From Capsicum annuum (taxonomy: Eukaryota > Streptophyta > Magnoliopsida > Solanales > Solanaceae): 64,000 nucleotides of DNA. Numbering within the stretch: the first letter of the stretch is position 1; each line of letters opens with the position of its first letter. Where the stretch lies: contig NC_061118.1 of the NCBI RefSeq assembly GCF_002878395.1, positions 1,892,513 through 1,956,512 of the forward strand, written 5' to 3'. Positions 34,461 to 45,848 of the stretch are shown here, in pieces. Below the pieces are notes generated by a model. That model was not told where the DNA came from. It was given only the letters and a program-made list of their open reading frames with translations, and did not search any database. The position numbers were made by a program, and so were the translations under genes.

Positions 34461-35000
34461 CTAGTTGGGTTCAGAATGGTACGTATGCTCTGGCAGATCG
34501 ACAAAATTTAGAGCTTCTCCGGATGTGGTTATAGGTACATTGTCCATCTTTTCACAAAATGTATATGCATTAATTGATCTAGGTTATACATTATCGTATG
34601 TCACTCCATTGTTTGCTGAAAAGTTCAAAAGAACACTGGAATTACTATTTAAGCCATTTGAAGTGTCTATATCGGTTGGTGAATCTATTATATCTAGTAA
34701 AGTGTGTCAAAACTGTATAATAACTATTTTTGTTCATGATACAATCGTTGACCTTGTTATGTTATAAATGGTATATTTTGATGCTATAATGGGTATGGAT
34801 TGGTTGGCGTCTTATTATGCCACAGTAGATTGCCAAACTAAGAGGGTGTATTTCTATTTTCCAAGAAAGCCAATCCTTGATTGGAGGGGTAATATTGGTG
34901 AGCCAAAAGGTAAATTTATTTCTTATTTTAAGGATAAAAGAATGATTTCCAAGGGTTACATATACCATCTATTTAGAGTGAAGGATTCATAGTAGAGCCA
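34461..35000 (+). pseudogene. Element C copy 1 protease
   Basis: 34465-34767 and 34768-34992 read as one protease split by a single stop. The active site ALIDLGYTLSYVTP keeps Asp but has Leu in place of Ser/Thr. DAIMGMDWLASYYATVDCQT and SKGYIYHLFRVKD are the usual family landmarks. The second 64-70-codon frames on the minus strand here are shadows. Confidence 0.9.
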
Positions 35001-35760
35001 CCAACTCTTCAAACTATTTCAGTGGTAAATGAATTTCCTGATGTATTTCCTAAATATCTTCCAGGTTTTCCTCCAGAACAAAAAGTAGTTCTTGTTATTC
35101 ATGTGATTCAAGGTACTTAACCAATCTTAATTCCTCCATATAGTATGGCCCCGACAGAATTATGAGAGTTGAAAGAAAAATTAAAGGAAATGCTACAGAA
35201 AGGATTCATAAGGCCTTGTATGTACCCTTGGGGCACACCAGTGTTATTTGTGGGTAAGAAAGATGGCTCATTGAGAATGTGTATTGACTATTGGCAACTA
35301 AATAAGGTGACTATTAAGAACAAATATCCCCTTCCAAGTATTGATAACTTATTTGATTAGTTACAAGGCACTGAGTATTTCTCAAAGATTGATTTGAGGT
35401 CGGGTTACCACCAAGTGAGGATCAAAGATAAGGATGTACCCAAGACATCTTTACAAACATGGTATGGTCATTACGAGTTTCAAGTCATGTTATTTGGGCT
35501 AACTAATTCACCCACAACTTTTATGGATTTGATGAATAGGGTGTTCAAGCCATTCTTAGATTTGTTTGTGATAGTTTTTATGGATGATATTCTTGTTTAT
35601 TCAAGATCAAAAGTGGACCATGCCATCCATTTATAAAAGGTATTACAGATTCTTCGCGATCGTAAGTTATATGCAAAGTTCTCTAAATATGAGTTTTGGT
35701 TAAAATTTGTGGCATTCTTGGGTCATATTGTATCTAATGAAGGAATAAAGGTTGATACTC
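35001..35760 (+). pseudogene. Element C copy 1 reverse transcriptase
   Basis: Begins with the VNEFPDVFPKYLPG linker. 35169-35360 carries [20 protein letters not shown] and [16 protein letters not shown]; 35394-35636 has [31 protein letters not shown] and the active site FMDDILVYS with both Asp residues. The catalytic Asp of the first motif is present in IDLRSGYH. Two stops split the enzyme. Confidence 0.92.
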
Positions 35761-36420
35761 AAAAGATACAAGATATAATGAACTAGACAAGACCTATAAC
35801 GCCTATAGAGGTTCATAGTTTCCTTGGGTTGGCAGGCTACTATAGTAGGTTTGTTGAAGGGTTTTCTTCAATTTCTGCACCTTTAACAAAGCTAACACAC
35901 AAAGCATCTTGTTTTAATGGAATGATGCATATGAAAGGAATTTCCAAGATATAAAGAATAAGTTGATTTCTACACCCGTATTGGTACTTCCAGAAGGCAC
36001 AGAAAGGTATGTAGTATATTATAATGCTTTAAGAATTGGATTAGGATATGTGTTGATGCATAATGGTAAAGTAATAGCATATGCCTCAAGACAATTACGG
36101 CCATATGAGAAGAACTATCCAATGCATGATCTTAAGCTCGTAGTGGTTATATTAGCCTTAAAGATATGGTGACACTACCTATATGGGATTTATGTTGACA
36201 TGTATACTGGCCATAAGAAATTGCAATATATCTTTAGCCAAAAGGATCTAAACTTGAGACAACAAAGGTGGCTTGAACTATTAAAAGATAATGATGTTAA
36301 TACCTTGTATCATCCGAGGAAAGCAAATGTGGTAAATGATGTGTTAATTCATAAGGCTATGGTTTCGTCTATAGAAAGAAAAGGGATGACTTAAGATCTA
36401 CACCAACTAGACAATTTAGG
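35761..36420 (+). pseudogene. Element C copy 1 RT thumb/connection and RNase H
   Basis: Reads VHSFLGLAGYYSRFVEGFSS, then after a shift 35963-36172 [20 protein letters not shown] (the YCDAS Asp is replaced by Asn) and [20 protein letters not shown]. 36200-36394 has MYTGHKKLQYIFSQKDLNLR and KANVVNDVL. The RNase H catalytic centre is damaged. Confidence 0.9.
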
Positions 36421-37920
36421 GGTTTGCCTTCTTGAAAATCCAAACGAGGGGCTTATTATGCATAATGCAGTAGAATCTTCAATAGGAGCTACTATGAAAG
36501 AGAAGCAATATGCAAATCTTATTCTATTACAGCTTAAGGATAATGTACAATGTGGTATGACAAACGCATTTGATCTTACACAAGAGGGAGTACTTTGGTG
36601 CCAAAATAAATAGTGTGTGCCTAATGTAGATGGGCTAAGAAAGAGGATTATAATAGAGGCACATCATTCAAGGTATTTCATCCATCTGGGGTCAACTAAA
36701 ATGTATCATGAATTGAAAGAAATATATTGGTAGGGTGACATGAAGGACATTGTAGAATTTGTAGTCGAATGTCCAAATTGTCAAAGAGTTAAAGTAGAGC
36801 ACCAAAATCCTGGGGATTATATGTAATGCATAGATCTTCCAATCTGGAAGAGAGACATAATAAACATAGATTTCATCACTAGTTTTCCTCATACATCTTG
36901 AAGGTTTGATTCTAAATGGGTAATAGTTGATAGGCTTACTAAATCAGCATACTTTCTGCCGATTAAGACCACTTACACAGTTGAAGAGTATGCAAAATTG
37001 TATGTTAAAGAGATAGTCTGGCTACACAGAGTGCCAATCTCTATTATATCAGATGGGGGAGCTCAATTTAATGTAAATTTTTGGAAGTCTTTTTAGAGAA
37101 ATTTAGGAACACAAGTTAATTTAAGTAAAACTTTTCACCCTCAAACAGATGGGCAACCAAAATGTACTATCCAAACACTTGAAGATATGCTATGAGATTG
37201 TGTATTAGAATTTGAAGGTAGTTAGGATGATCATGTACCTCTTATCGAGTTCTCCTACAACAATATCTATCATTTAAGTATCAAAATGGCATCATATAAA
37301 GCTTTTTATGGAAGAAAGTGTAGATCACCAATTGGAGAGTTTGAAGTAGGTAAAATTGCCTTGTTCTAGCCAGATCTTATAGAAAAGGTTAAAGTGATTC
37401 AGCAGTGGCTGGAGATAGCCCAATGTTAAGACAAATCAAATACGGATATTTGAAGAAGGGGTCTAGAGTTTGTTATTAGTGATCGGGTACTTTTGAAGGT
37501 GTCACCAATAAAAGGGGTAATGAGATTCGGTAAGAAAGGAAAACTAAGTCCATATTATATAGGCCCATAAAAAATTATTCTAAGGTTTAGCCAAGTCTCA
37601 TATGAGTTAAAACTACCCCAAGATCTTTCAAAAATCCATCAAGTGTTCCACGTCTCAATGCTTCAAAAGTGCAATGGAGATCCATCTCATATTACTCCTA
37701 CTAAAGATGTACAAGTTATGGAAGATCTCACCTATAAAGAAATGGCTATTTCTATTCAATATCGACAAGTCAAGAGGTTAAGAAATAAGGAAATAGCTTC
37801 TGTAAAAGTACTTTGGAGAAAATAGCAAGTAGAAGAGATCACATGGGAAGCAAAAGAAGCGATGAAATCCAAGTACCCCAATTTATTCAAATATCAAGAG
37901 AAACTCCAAGATGCTGAATA
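36421..37920 (+). pseudogene. Element C copy 1 integrase
   Basis: Almost full length. Zinc-binding start HHSRYFIHLGSTKMYHELKE with CPNCQRVKVEHQ (HHCC ligands present). First Asp in INIDFITSFP; second in ISDGGAQF. The third residue is changed: TDGQPKCTIQ has Lys (37160-37162) where Glu belongs. C-terminal part: KGKLSPYYIGP, HQVFHVSMLQKC, KEIASVKVLWRK, then ITWEAKEAMKSKYPNLF, the tail of plant chromoviruses. About eight stops. Inactive. Confidence 0.93.
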
Positions 37921-38049
37921 GGAATAATAACAAGTAAGCGTAATATAGAAGTACTATGTTATAATGGAATATTAACCTTAGGCTTGAACTTTTTTAAGTT
38001 AGACTGCTATGATAACATTCTAGGATGAATGTTCCTAAGGAGCGGAGGA
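37921..38049 (+). other. Element C copy 1 3' end and polypurine tract
   Basis: Short noncoding stretch ending CTAGGATGAATGTTCCTAAG then GAGCGGAGGA before LTR 2. The tract is interrupted by a C relative to copy 2 (GGGGGAGGA). Confidence 0.85.
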
Positions 38050-40872
38050 TATAACACACCTTATTTTGTATGTACATGTTCTAAGTAAATGGAACTTGAT
38101 ATAGATGTGTGGTATAGATAATGGATGGGATTTATTATATAAGTATTGATGGTGTACATGGGATTCTAAATATTGCCAGTACGTTTTATTGTGATGCGAC
38201 CAAGTTAACTTTAATATAACTATTGAGCTTGAAATTGTAAGCTGGTATTGAATCTAAATTTTAATGTGACCAAGTTTATATAAGTTTTAAGTTAGATTAA
38301 AGGGATTAGAGGATGAAAATAGATTAATTAGTTGAGGTGCTTTCTTGACTTAATTAAGCTAGTAGGTGGGTCACCTACTTGAGCTATTTGGACCAAGTTA
38401 ATAGGCTCAAGGCTATGGATCAGATTTGGGACTATATTAATGTACTCATTTGGGCTCAAACTAGGTAAAAGAGGAAGAAAATAGAGAAAAGGCCCAATAC
38501 ATAAATATGCATAAGCCCAATTAATTAATCCCAACTAAGAAATTAAGTAAGTAGGTACATCACCTACTTTGAACTTTTGAGCAGGTTGAACTCCTTAAGT
38601 AGGTGCATCACCTACTTGGACCAATTTGATCGATTTTGAGGTCAAAAGTGTAGCTAAAGAGGTGGCCAAAATAGGGCCTTTATAAGGCTAAGTTGTTGGT
38701 CATTTTCCTTTATTTCTAAGCCACAAAAAGGATTATATGTCACAAATTCTCTCCACTTTCTATAAAACAATAGGGAGCAACCCTATGTTTCTTTTTAGGG
38801 TTCTTGAAGAAACTCCAACCTTTACAATCCGAGGTAAGTTAAAACACTTAAGCTTTAGCTTGATTCTTTCATGTAAGATTAGGAAAACATTCTATAAATG
38901 CTTAATTGTAAATATATGGCTGAATATAAAATAAGCTAACTGCTTACTTTTCTTTGTTATTAAGAGACAGCTTTTTTCTTCTTTAGTTTAAAGTGTGAAG
39001 GAAAGTGGAAGTTCTTGAAGAGTTCAAATTAGAAGGGCAAGTTGCAAAAAATTAAGGTAAGGTGACTACTCTATTTTGTCCTCCTTATAGATGAACCTGG
39101 GGAAGAATTATGGATGTGGTATTATTAAGAACTCAAGGGAGGATGAGTTTGTTCTTTGGTTACTACGACAAAGCTTAGTTGGGGTTGTTTTGAAGACTAC
39201 CGGGTTGATTTTTGGAAAAGGTGTGACTAGTTTTTATTGAAACATATAAGAAGGGTGTGGTGGTACACCATCGAGCTAATTGTTGTATATGTTTATTGCC
39301 TAATTTGTTTTGTGTATTGTTTGGAGGGGGTAATGAAGCCAAATTTTCTTTGACAAATCTTATAAGAGTTGGTATGGTATGTGGATATAATTGTAGGAGA
39401 AAAGGGTTAAAATAACACCCTTAATTGATAAATCAAGGGCTTACTGTCCAGCTATTATTTTGGTGAAGTTAAGTATCCCAATGTGTCAGTTAGTTACTAA
39501 TACTAGTTTTACCATATATTTGTTGTTGATAATCAATCCTAAAGTTGAGAAATTAAATTTGATTTACATCAGAGTTATATGACCAGGTATGGAAGGCATA
39601 CTCTATTTTGTGCTCTTTAGCATGAAATCGGACACTTGTCCCATCAAGTAAGCTTATAAAGTTATCCTATAGCAAGTGATACATAATAGCAGCGTATGAT
39701 ATTTCATGTAGCCAATGACCTTTTTACCACTCTCTAACGTGTTAAAACACCTCAATACATGCTTATATTTATACCTGCGCATCTATTTTTACTTGGAAAT
39801 TTTAGGAGTTCTCCATTAAGTCAAACAAGACCTGTATGTTATATTCATCTCATAAACACTTCATTCGTGTGCCAACAACTCTTTACTCATTTTTGTTTCA
39901 TTAAGTTCACATTTACATGTCTCTTCTTATTTGATTATTGTTTCAAGGTACCATAATGTTATAACCACCAAAGTAACAATCTTAAAGGCTAAGTAAACTA
40001 AGTAATGCAAATCTAAATTGAATGGGTTGCAACTTAGGGGCATAATCCTAACATGGACAAATCCATATACCTTCACATGTGGGTGGAACCTCAAGGGCGT
40101 AAGCCTATAATGGGCTAATCCTAATATTTATATATGGGAGAAGATCTAGGGTGTAAGCCTAGCATGGGTCAATCTCAATTTGTCTGTTTACCATTGATCT
40201 GCTGGTCATTTGTATCACATACATTATAATGATTATGAAGAAAAAAAGGTAAAATGAAGAAAAGAATGTAGTGTAATAGACCCTAAAAGTATATATAAAG
40301 GTAGTCTACTAGCACTATTTGTACACTTGTATCTGATTTCCATTAATCTCCTATATTATGTGTAGTTACTTTCAGCCTTACATATTCAGTACATATTTTT
40401 GTATAGACGCCCCTTATGGGGGACCTATATTTTATGTTGCATGCACAGGTGCTTCAGCTAATACACCTTCTTAGTAGGAGCCCAAGATCTAGCGACGATT
40501 GGTTAGCCCTAGGTTGATATGGGGCTTTTAGAGTCTATTTTATATATTTTGGTATTGTACAGTAGTTAAGCGTAAAGTGGGGGTTGTCCCGACCTTAACT
40601 AAGTATCTATGTATCATTACAGGCTTTGTAGACCACTGTAAATTTAAGTATGATATTGTCTTGTCCCTTAGATGTTATGGCCCCACTGGCCAAATCTGGT
40701 ATATATAGTTTTGGGCTTGTCGTTTATTTTCTCATCAATACATTATATACACGTATGGCAATACCTTTTGTTATTACAGTTACATGCATGAAAAGTATAA
40801 GGTTATGGATTGGTTCTCTCAGGCCTTCAGCTACGGGTGCCTGTTCTCCCCAATAGGATTTGAGGTGTGACA
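38050..40872 (+). mobile_element. Element C LTR 2, shared middle LTR (2.82 kb)
   Basis: Begins TATAACACACC (TG changed to TA) after the polypurine tract of copy 1 and ends GAGGTGTGACA before the primer site of copy 2. So a single LTR serves as 3' LTR for copy 1 and 5' LTR for copy 2. It carries the same hairpins, tandem triplet and TATA box as LTR 1. Confidence 0.92.
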
Positions 40873-41091
40873 AAAGTGGTATCAAAGCAAGTCATCCAAG
40901 GAAGTCTACAAAGCCATGTCTATGTAGAGTCTTACTTATAGGTGTGTTATGAACCACATCTATAAATAGAAGTCTATAGGATATTTAGGGGTTGTCTCTT
41001 TTTCTTCACATCTTAGATCATGCAATAGAGCCCAATTGATAGGTGAAGTCATATTTAACCATGAATCTATTTTTTTCTCATTATAGTAAAT
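40873..41091 (+). promoter_or_regulatory. Element C copy 2 primer-binding site and leader
   Basis: TGGTATCAAAGCAAGTCATC at 40877-40896 is the decayed tRNA-Met primer site. The leader again ends in a T-rich tract with TAG just before the gag ATG. Confidence 0.8.
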
Positions 41092-42350
41092 ATGCTGGTT
41101 AAAAGGAGTAAGAATACTGGTAAACTAGTATATGTGGCTACTAGAGAAGGGACCAGCAAGTCACCACCTAAACAAGCTAATTAAAGTGAGGTTCAAGCTG
41201 AGTTTGTACCACAAACTTCTTCTACTCCTCCATCTCTAGAAGAGCTAAGGAGGGGAAGAACAGAATCCTTAGAACTACATATTAATGATACTAAGAAAGA
41301 TCTAAGCAATATGGTGCAATTATTGACCCGTTTAGTTTTTGGACAAGCTCAAGGACAAACTATTCCTGCCACAGGTTCCAGTGGTGCAGATAGGGAATCT
41401 AGCCTACGGATGCAAGATTTCCTTAAATTGTATCCTCTCACATTCACCGAATCAGATCTTAATGAAGACCCACGGGATAAAGGGCTCTAGATATCATACA
41501 TATGTCGGGTAAAGAGACAATTGAGCTAGTAGCATATAGATTCAAAGGGAAAGCAATATTTTGGTATGAAAATTGGAAACGATCTAGGGGTATCGATACA
41601 CCTTTAGCTACTTTGATAGGGTTTAAAGAGGCATTTCTTGATCACTACCTTCCATTTGAGATTTGAGAGGCCCATGCAGATCAGTTCCTAAATCTGCGCC
41701 AAAGATAGATTGGATCCATATCTGGTTAGATATTATACTATTGCTGCTTTGAAAAAAGACATAGATATAGCAAGGACACAAGTTTTTGCACAAAAAATAG
41801 AGGATCAGAGGCAAAGAAGAAGAACACAAAAAATAGAAAAGGGGTAGTCCAAGAGGGCTAGATCTACTGGGAATTTTATGGCATCCCAAGGAGATTTTAG
41901 GCCACAGTTGACTAATAGAGTGCTTAGGCCATCATCTTATTATTCTATAGCTAGTGTTCCATTGTGATTTTAGGGGTCCAGGGGTAATCAATTTGGATAA
42001 AAAGGTGAGATCCTGAGTTTACAAATAGCGGGGTATCAAGAGCAAAGGAGTATGAGCCAATTAAGGCCTTCTCGACTGCCATGTAAACAATGTGGAATGC
42101 TTTATTTGGGTGCATGTTGATTTTGGACAAATTCTTGATTTTGGTGTGGTACGTCGGGGCATATGATAAGAGAATACCCACTAAGGGGCATGAGTGGTAT
42201 TGCACGACCTGCTTGATCATCCATTTCATCATGATCATCAGTGCCTTCTTTAGGTAGGGGTATACAACCTATAGGTCATGGTAGAGGTGTTAAAGAAGAA
42301 GCTAGTTCTAGTGGGGTTCAAATCATACATATGCTCTAGCAGATCAATAA
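41092..42350 (+). pseudogene. Element C copy 2 gag, with deletions
   Basis: ATG at 41092, then MLVKRSKNTGKLVYVA, close to copy 1. DFLKLYPLTFTESDL and IELVAYRFKGKAIFWYENWK are readable. A deletion of about 115 bp at about 41702 joins FLNLRQR to LDPYLVR, removing the MSVREY motif seen in copy 1. A shorter deletion of about 12 bp lies near 41480. The knuckle region near 42090 is again CKQCGML-like. Not functional. Confidence 0.87.
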
Positions 42351-42850
42351 AATTTAGAGGCTTCTCCGGATGTGGTTACAGGTACATTATCCATATTTTC
42401 ACATAATGTATATGCATTAATTGATCCGGGTTCTACATTATTGTATGTCACTTCATTGGTTGGTAAAAAGTTCAAAAAACACCAGAATTACAAGTTAAGC
42501 CATTTTGAAGTTTCTATTCTGGTTGATGAATCTATTATAGCTAGGAAAATGTGTCAAAATTGTATAATAACTATTTGTGGTCATAATACAATGGCTGACC
42601 TGGTTGAGTTAGAAATGGTAGATTTTGATGCTACAATAGGTATGGATTGGTTGGCTTCTTATTTTGCTACAGTAGATTGCCGAACTAAGAGGGTGTATTT
42701 CCATTTTCCAAGAGAGGGAATCCTTGAATAGAGAGGTTGTATTGGTGCTCCAAGAGGTAAATTTATTCTTATTTTAAGGCAAAAAGGATGATTACCAAGG
42801 GTTATATATACCATCTAGTTAGAGTGAAGGACGTTGATGCGGAGCCACCA
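42351..42850 (+). pseudogene. Element C copy 2 protease
   Basis: The 119-codon open stretch 42372-42731 has ALIDPGSTLLYVTS, with the catalytic Asp and the D-P-G form common in this family, then ELEMVDFDATIGMDWLASYF. It is better preserved than copy 1. A stop ends it shortly before the KGYIYHLVRVKD segment (about 42798-42830). Confidence 0.9.
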
Positions 42851-43620
42851 ACTCTTCAAACTATTCTAATGGTAAATGAATTTCCAGCTGTATTTCCTGA
42901 AGATCTTCCAGGTTTGCCTCCAGAATAAGAAATAGAGTTTGGAATTAATGTGATTTTAGGTACTCAACCAATCTTAATTCCATCGTATAGAATAACCCCG
43001 ACAGAATTATGGGAGTTGAAGAAAAATTAAAGGACTTGCTAGAGAAAGGATTCATAAGGCCTAGTATGTACCCTTGGGGTGCACTAGTGTTATTTGTGCA
43101 TTAGAAAGATGGCTCATTGAGAATGTGTATTGACTAGCGGCAACTAAATAAGGTGACTATTAAGAACAAATATCCCCAAAGATTTATTTGAGATCAGGTT
43201 ACCACCAAGTGAGGTTTAAAGAGAAGGATATACCCAAGGCAGCTTTAGGAACATAATACAGTCATTATGAGTTTCTAGTCATGTCATTTGGGCTAACTAA
43301 TGCACCCAAGGGTTTTATGGATTTGATGAATAGGGTGTTCAAGCCATTCTTTGATGTGTTCATAATAGTTTTTATAGATGATATTCTTGTTTATTCAAGA
43401 TCAAAAGAGGACCATACCATCCATTTATGACAGGTGTTACAGATTCTTCATGATCATAAGTTAAATGCAAAGTTCTCTAAATATGATTTTTAGGTAAAAT
43501 CTATGGCATTATTGGGTCATATTATATCTAATAAAGGAATAACGATTGATACTCAAAAGATAGAAGCTGTAGAGAACTGGACAAGACCTATAACGTCTAC
43601 AAAAGTTCGTAATTTTCTTG
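42851..43620 (+). pseudogene. Element C copy 2 reverse transcriptase, with deletion
   Basis: NEFPAVFPEDLPGLPP leads into GFIRPSMYPWGALVLFV and [11 protein letters not shown]. At about 43176 some 55-60 bp are missing compared with copy 1, which removes the IDNLFDQLQG helix and part of the first catalytic block. Then [20 protein letters not shown] and [10 protein letters not shown] (both Asp present), followed by a stop. Confidence 0.9.
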
Positions 43621-44420
43621 GGTTGCAAGTTATTATAGAAGGTTTGTTGAAGGGTTTTCTTCAATTTTTGCACCTTTAATAAAGCTAACAGACAAAGCAT
43701 CCAATTTATATTAAAATGATTCATATGAAAGGAGTTTTCAAGATCTGAAGAATAGGTTGACTTCTACACCCGTATTGGTACTTCCAGAAGGAACGGAAGG
43801 GTACGAAGTATATTGTAATGCTTCAATAATTGGATTAGGATATGTGTTGATGCAGCATGGTAAAGTAATAGCATATGCCTAAATACAATTGCGGCTATAT
43901 GAGAAGAACTAGTTAACGCATGATCTTGAGCTCGCAGCGGTTATATTAGCCTTAAAAATATGGTGCAAATACCTATATGGGGTTTATGTTGACACGTATG
44001 CTGACCAAAAGAACTTGCAATATATCTTTATCCAAAAGGATCTAAACTTGAGACAACAAAGGTGGCTTGAACTATTAAAAGACTATTATATTGATTTCTT
44101 GTTTCAATCGGGGAAAGCAAATATCGTAGCTATTGTGTTAAGTCGTAAGGCTATGGTTCCATATATGTAAAAATAAGGGATGACTAATGATTTACACCAA
44201 CTAGCCTATTTGGGGATTCTCTTTTTTGAAACTTCAGATGAGAGGATTATTGTTCATAATGTGGCAGAATCTTTATTAGTAGCAAAAGTGAAAGAGAATC
44301 AATATGCAGATCCCATTCTATTAGAGCTTAAGGAGAATGTTCATTGTGGTATGAAAAACGCATTTGAGCTTACACAAGAGGTGTTCTTTGATGCCGAAAC
44401 AAATTATGTGTGCATAATGT
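43621..44420 (+). pseudogene. Element C copy 2 RNase H and linker
   Basis: [20 protein letters not shown] gives the RNase H start with Asn for the catalytic Asp, as in copy 1, so this change may predate the duplication. KDLNLRQQRWLELLKDYY and the open spacer 44180-44422 (MTNDLHQLAYLGILFFETSD) follow. Confidence 0.88.
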
Positions 44421-45730
44421 AGATGGGCAAAGAAAGAGGATTATAACAGAGGCACATCATTCAAGGTATTCCATCCATCTGGGGTCAACTAAAATGTATC
44501 ATGATTTGAAAGGAATATATTAGTGGGGTGATATGAAGGACATTGCAGAATTTGTAGATGAATGTCCAAATTGTCCAAGAGTTAAAGTAGACCACCAAAA
44601 GCCTGGGGGTTATATCTAATACATAGATCTTCCAATCAGGAAGTGGGACATGATAAACATGGATTTCATTACCGGCTTTCCTCGTACATCTCAAAAGTTT
44701 GATTCCATATGGGTAATAGTTTATAGTCTTACCAAATCAACATACTTCCTGTTGGTTAAGACCACTTAAACAGTTGAAGAGTATGTAAAACTATATGTCA
44801 ATGAGATAGTTTGGCTACACAGAGTGCCAATCTATATTATATCAGATCGGGGATCTCAATTTACCACAAATTTTTGTAAGTCTTTTTAGAGAAATTTGGG
44901 AACACAAGTTAATTTAAGTAAAACTTTTCACCCTCAAACTTATTGGTAAGTAGAACACACTATCCAAATACTTGAAGATATGCTACGAGCTTGTGTATTA
45001 GAATTTAATGGTATTGGGATGATCATGTACCTCTTATCAAGTTTGCCTACAACAATAGCTATCATTCAAGTATCAAAATTGCACCATATGAAGCTTTGTA
45101 TGGAAGAATGTGTAGATCACCAATTGGATGGTTTGAAGTAGGTGAAACTGTCTTGTTTGGGCAAGATCTTGTTCATCAAGCTATGGAAAAGTTATGGTGA
45201 TTTAGCAGTAGCTTGAGACAGCCCAAAGTCAACACAAATCATATGTGGATATTAGAAGAAGGGGGATAGTGTTTGCCATCAGTGATTGGGTATTTTTAAA
45301 GGTGTCACCAATGAAAGGGGTAATGAGATTTGGTAAGAAAAGAGAACTAAGTCCACGTTATATAGGCCCGTATAAAATTATTCGAAGGTTAGTCCAAGTT
45401 GTATATGAGTTAGAACTAACCCAAGAGCATTCAACAGTCCATCAAGTGTTCCACGTCTCAATGCTTCAAAAGTGCATCAGAGATCCATCTCATATTACTC
45501 CTATCAAGATGTACAAGTTATAGAAGATCTCACAAATAAAGAAATACTTATTGCTATTCTAGATCGACAACTCAAGATGTTAATAAATAAGGAAATAGCT
45601 TATGTAAAAGTACTTTGAGAAACCAGCAAGTAGAAGTGATCACATGGGAAGCAGAAGAAGCGATGAAATCCAAGTACCCCCATTTATTCAGATACGAAGT
45701 GAAAGTCCAAGATGCTGAATTGGAACAATA
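44421..45730 (+). pseudogene. Element C copy 2 integrase
   Basis: Parallels copy 1: HHSRYSIHLGSTKMYHDLKG, CPNCPRVKVDHQ, INMDFITGFPRTS (first Asp), ISDRGSQFTTNF (second Asp), and near 44950 VEHTIQILEDML where the catalytic Glu is kept, but a stop stands just before it. The C-terminal part is open in 45245-45523 (KRELSPRYIGPYKIIRRLVQ, HQVFHVSMLQKC). ITWEAEEAMKSKYPHLF closes the protein. Confidence 0.92.
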
Positions 45731-45848
45731 ACAAGTAAGTGTAATATATAAGTACTGTATGATAATGGAATATTAACCTTAGGCTTGAACTTTTTTAAGT
45801 TGTATAGTTATGCTAACATTCGAGGATGAATGTTCCTAAGGGGGAGGA
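45731..45848 (+). other. Element C copy 2 3' end and polypurine tract
   Basis: Noncoding, ending TTCGAGGATGAATGTTCCTA then AGGGGGAGGA directly before LTR 3: an intact gypsy polypurine context. Confidence 0.88.
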
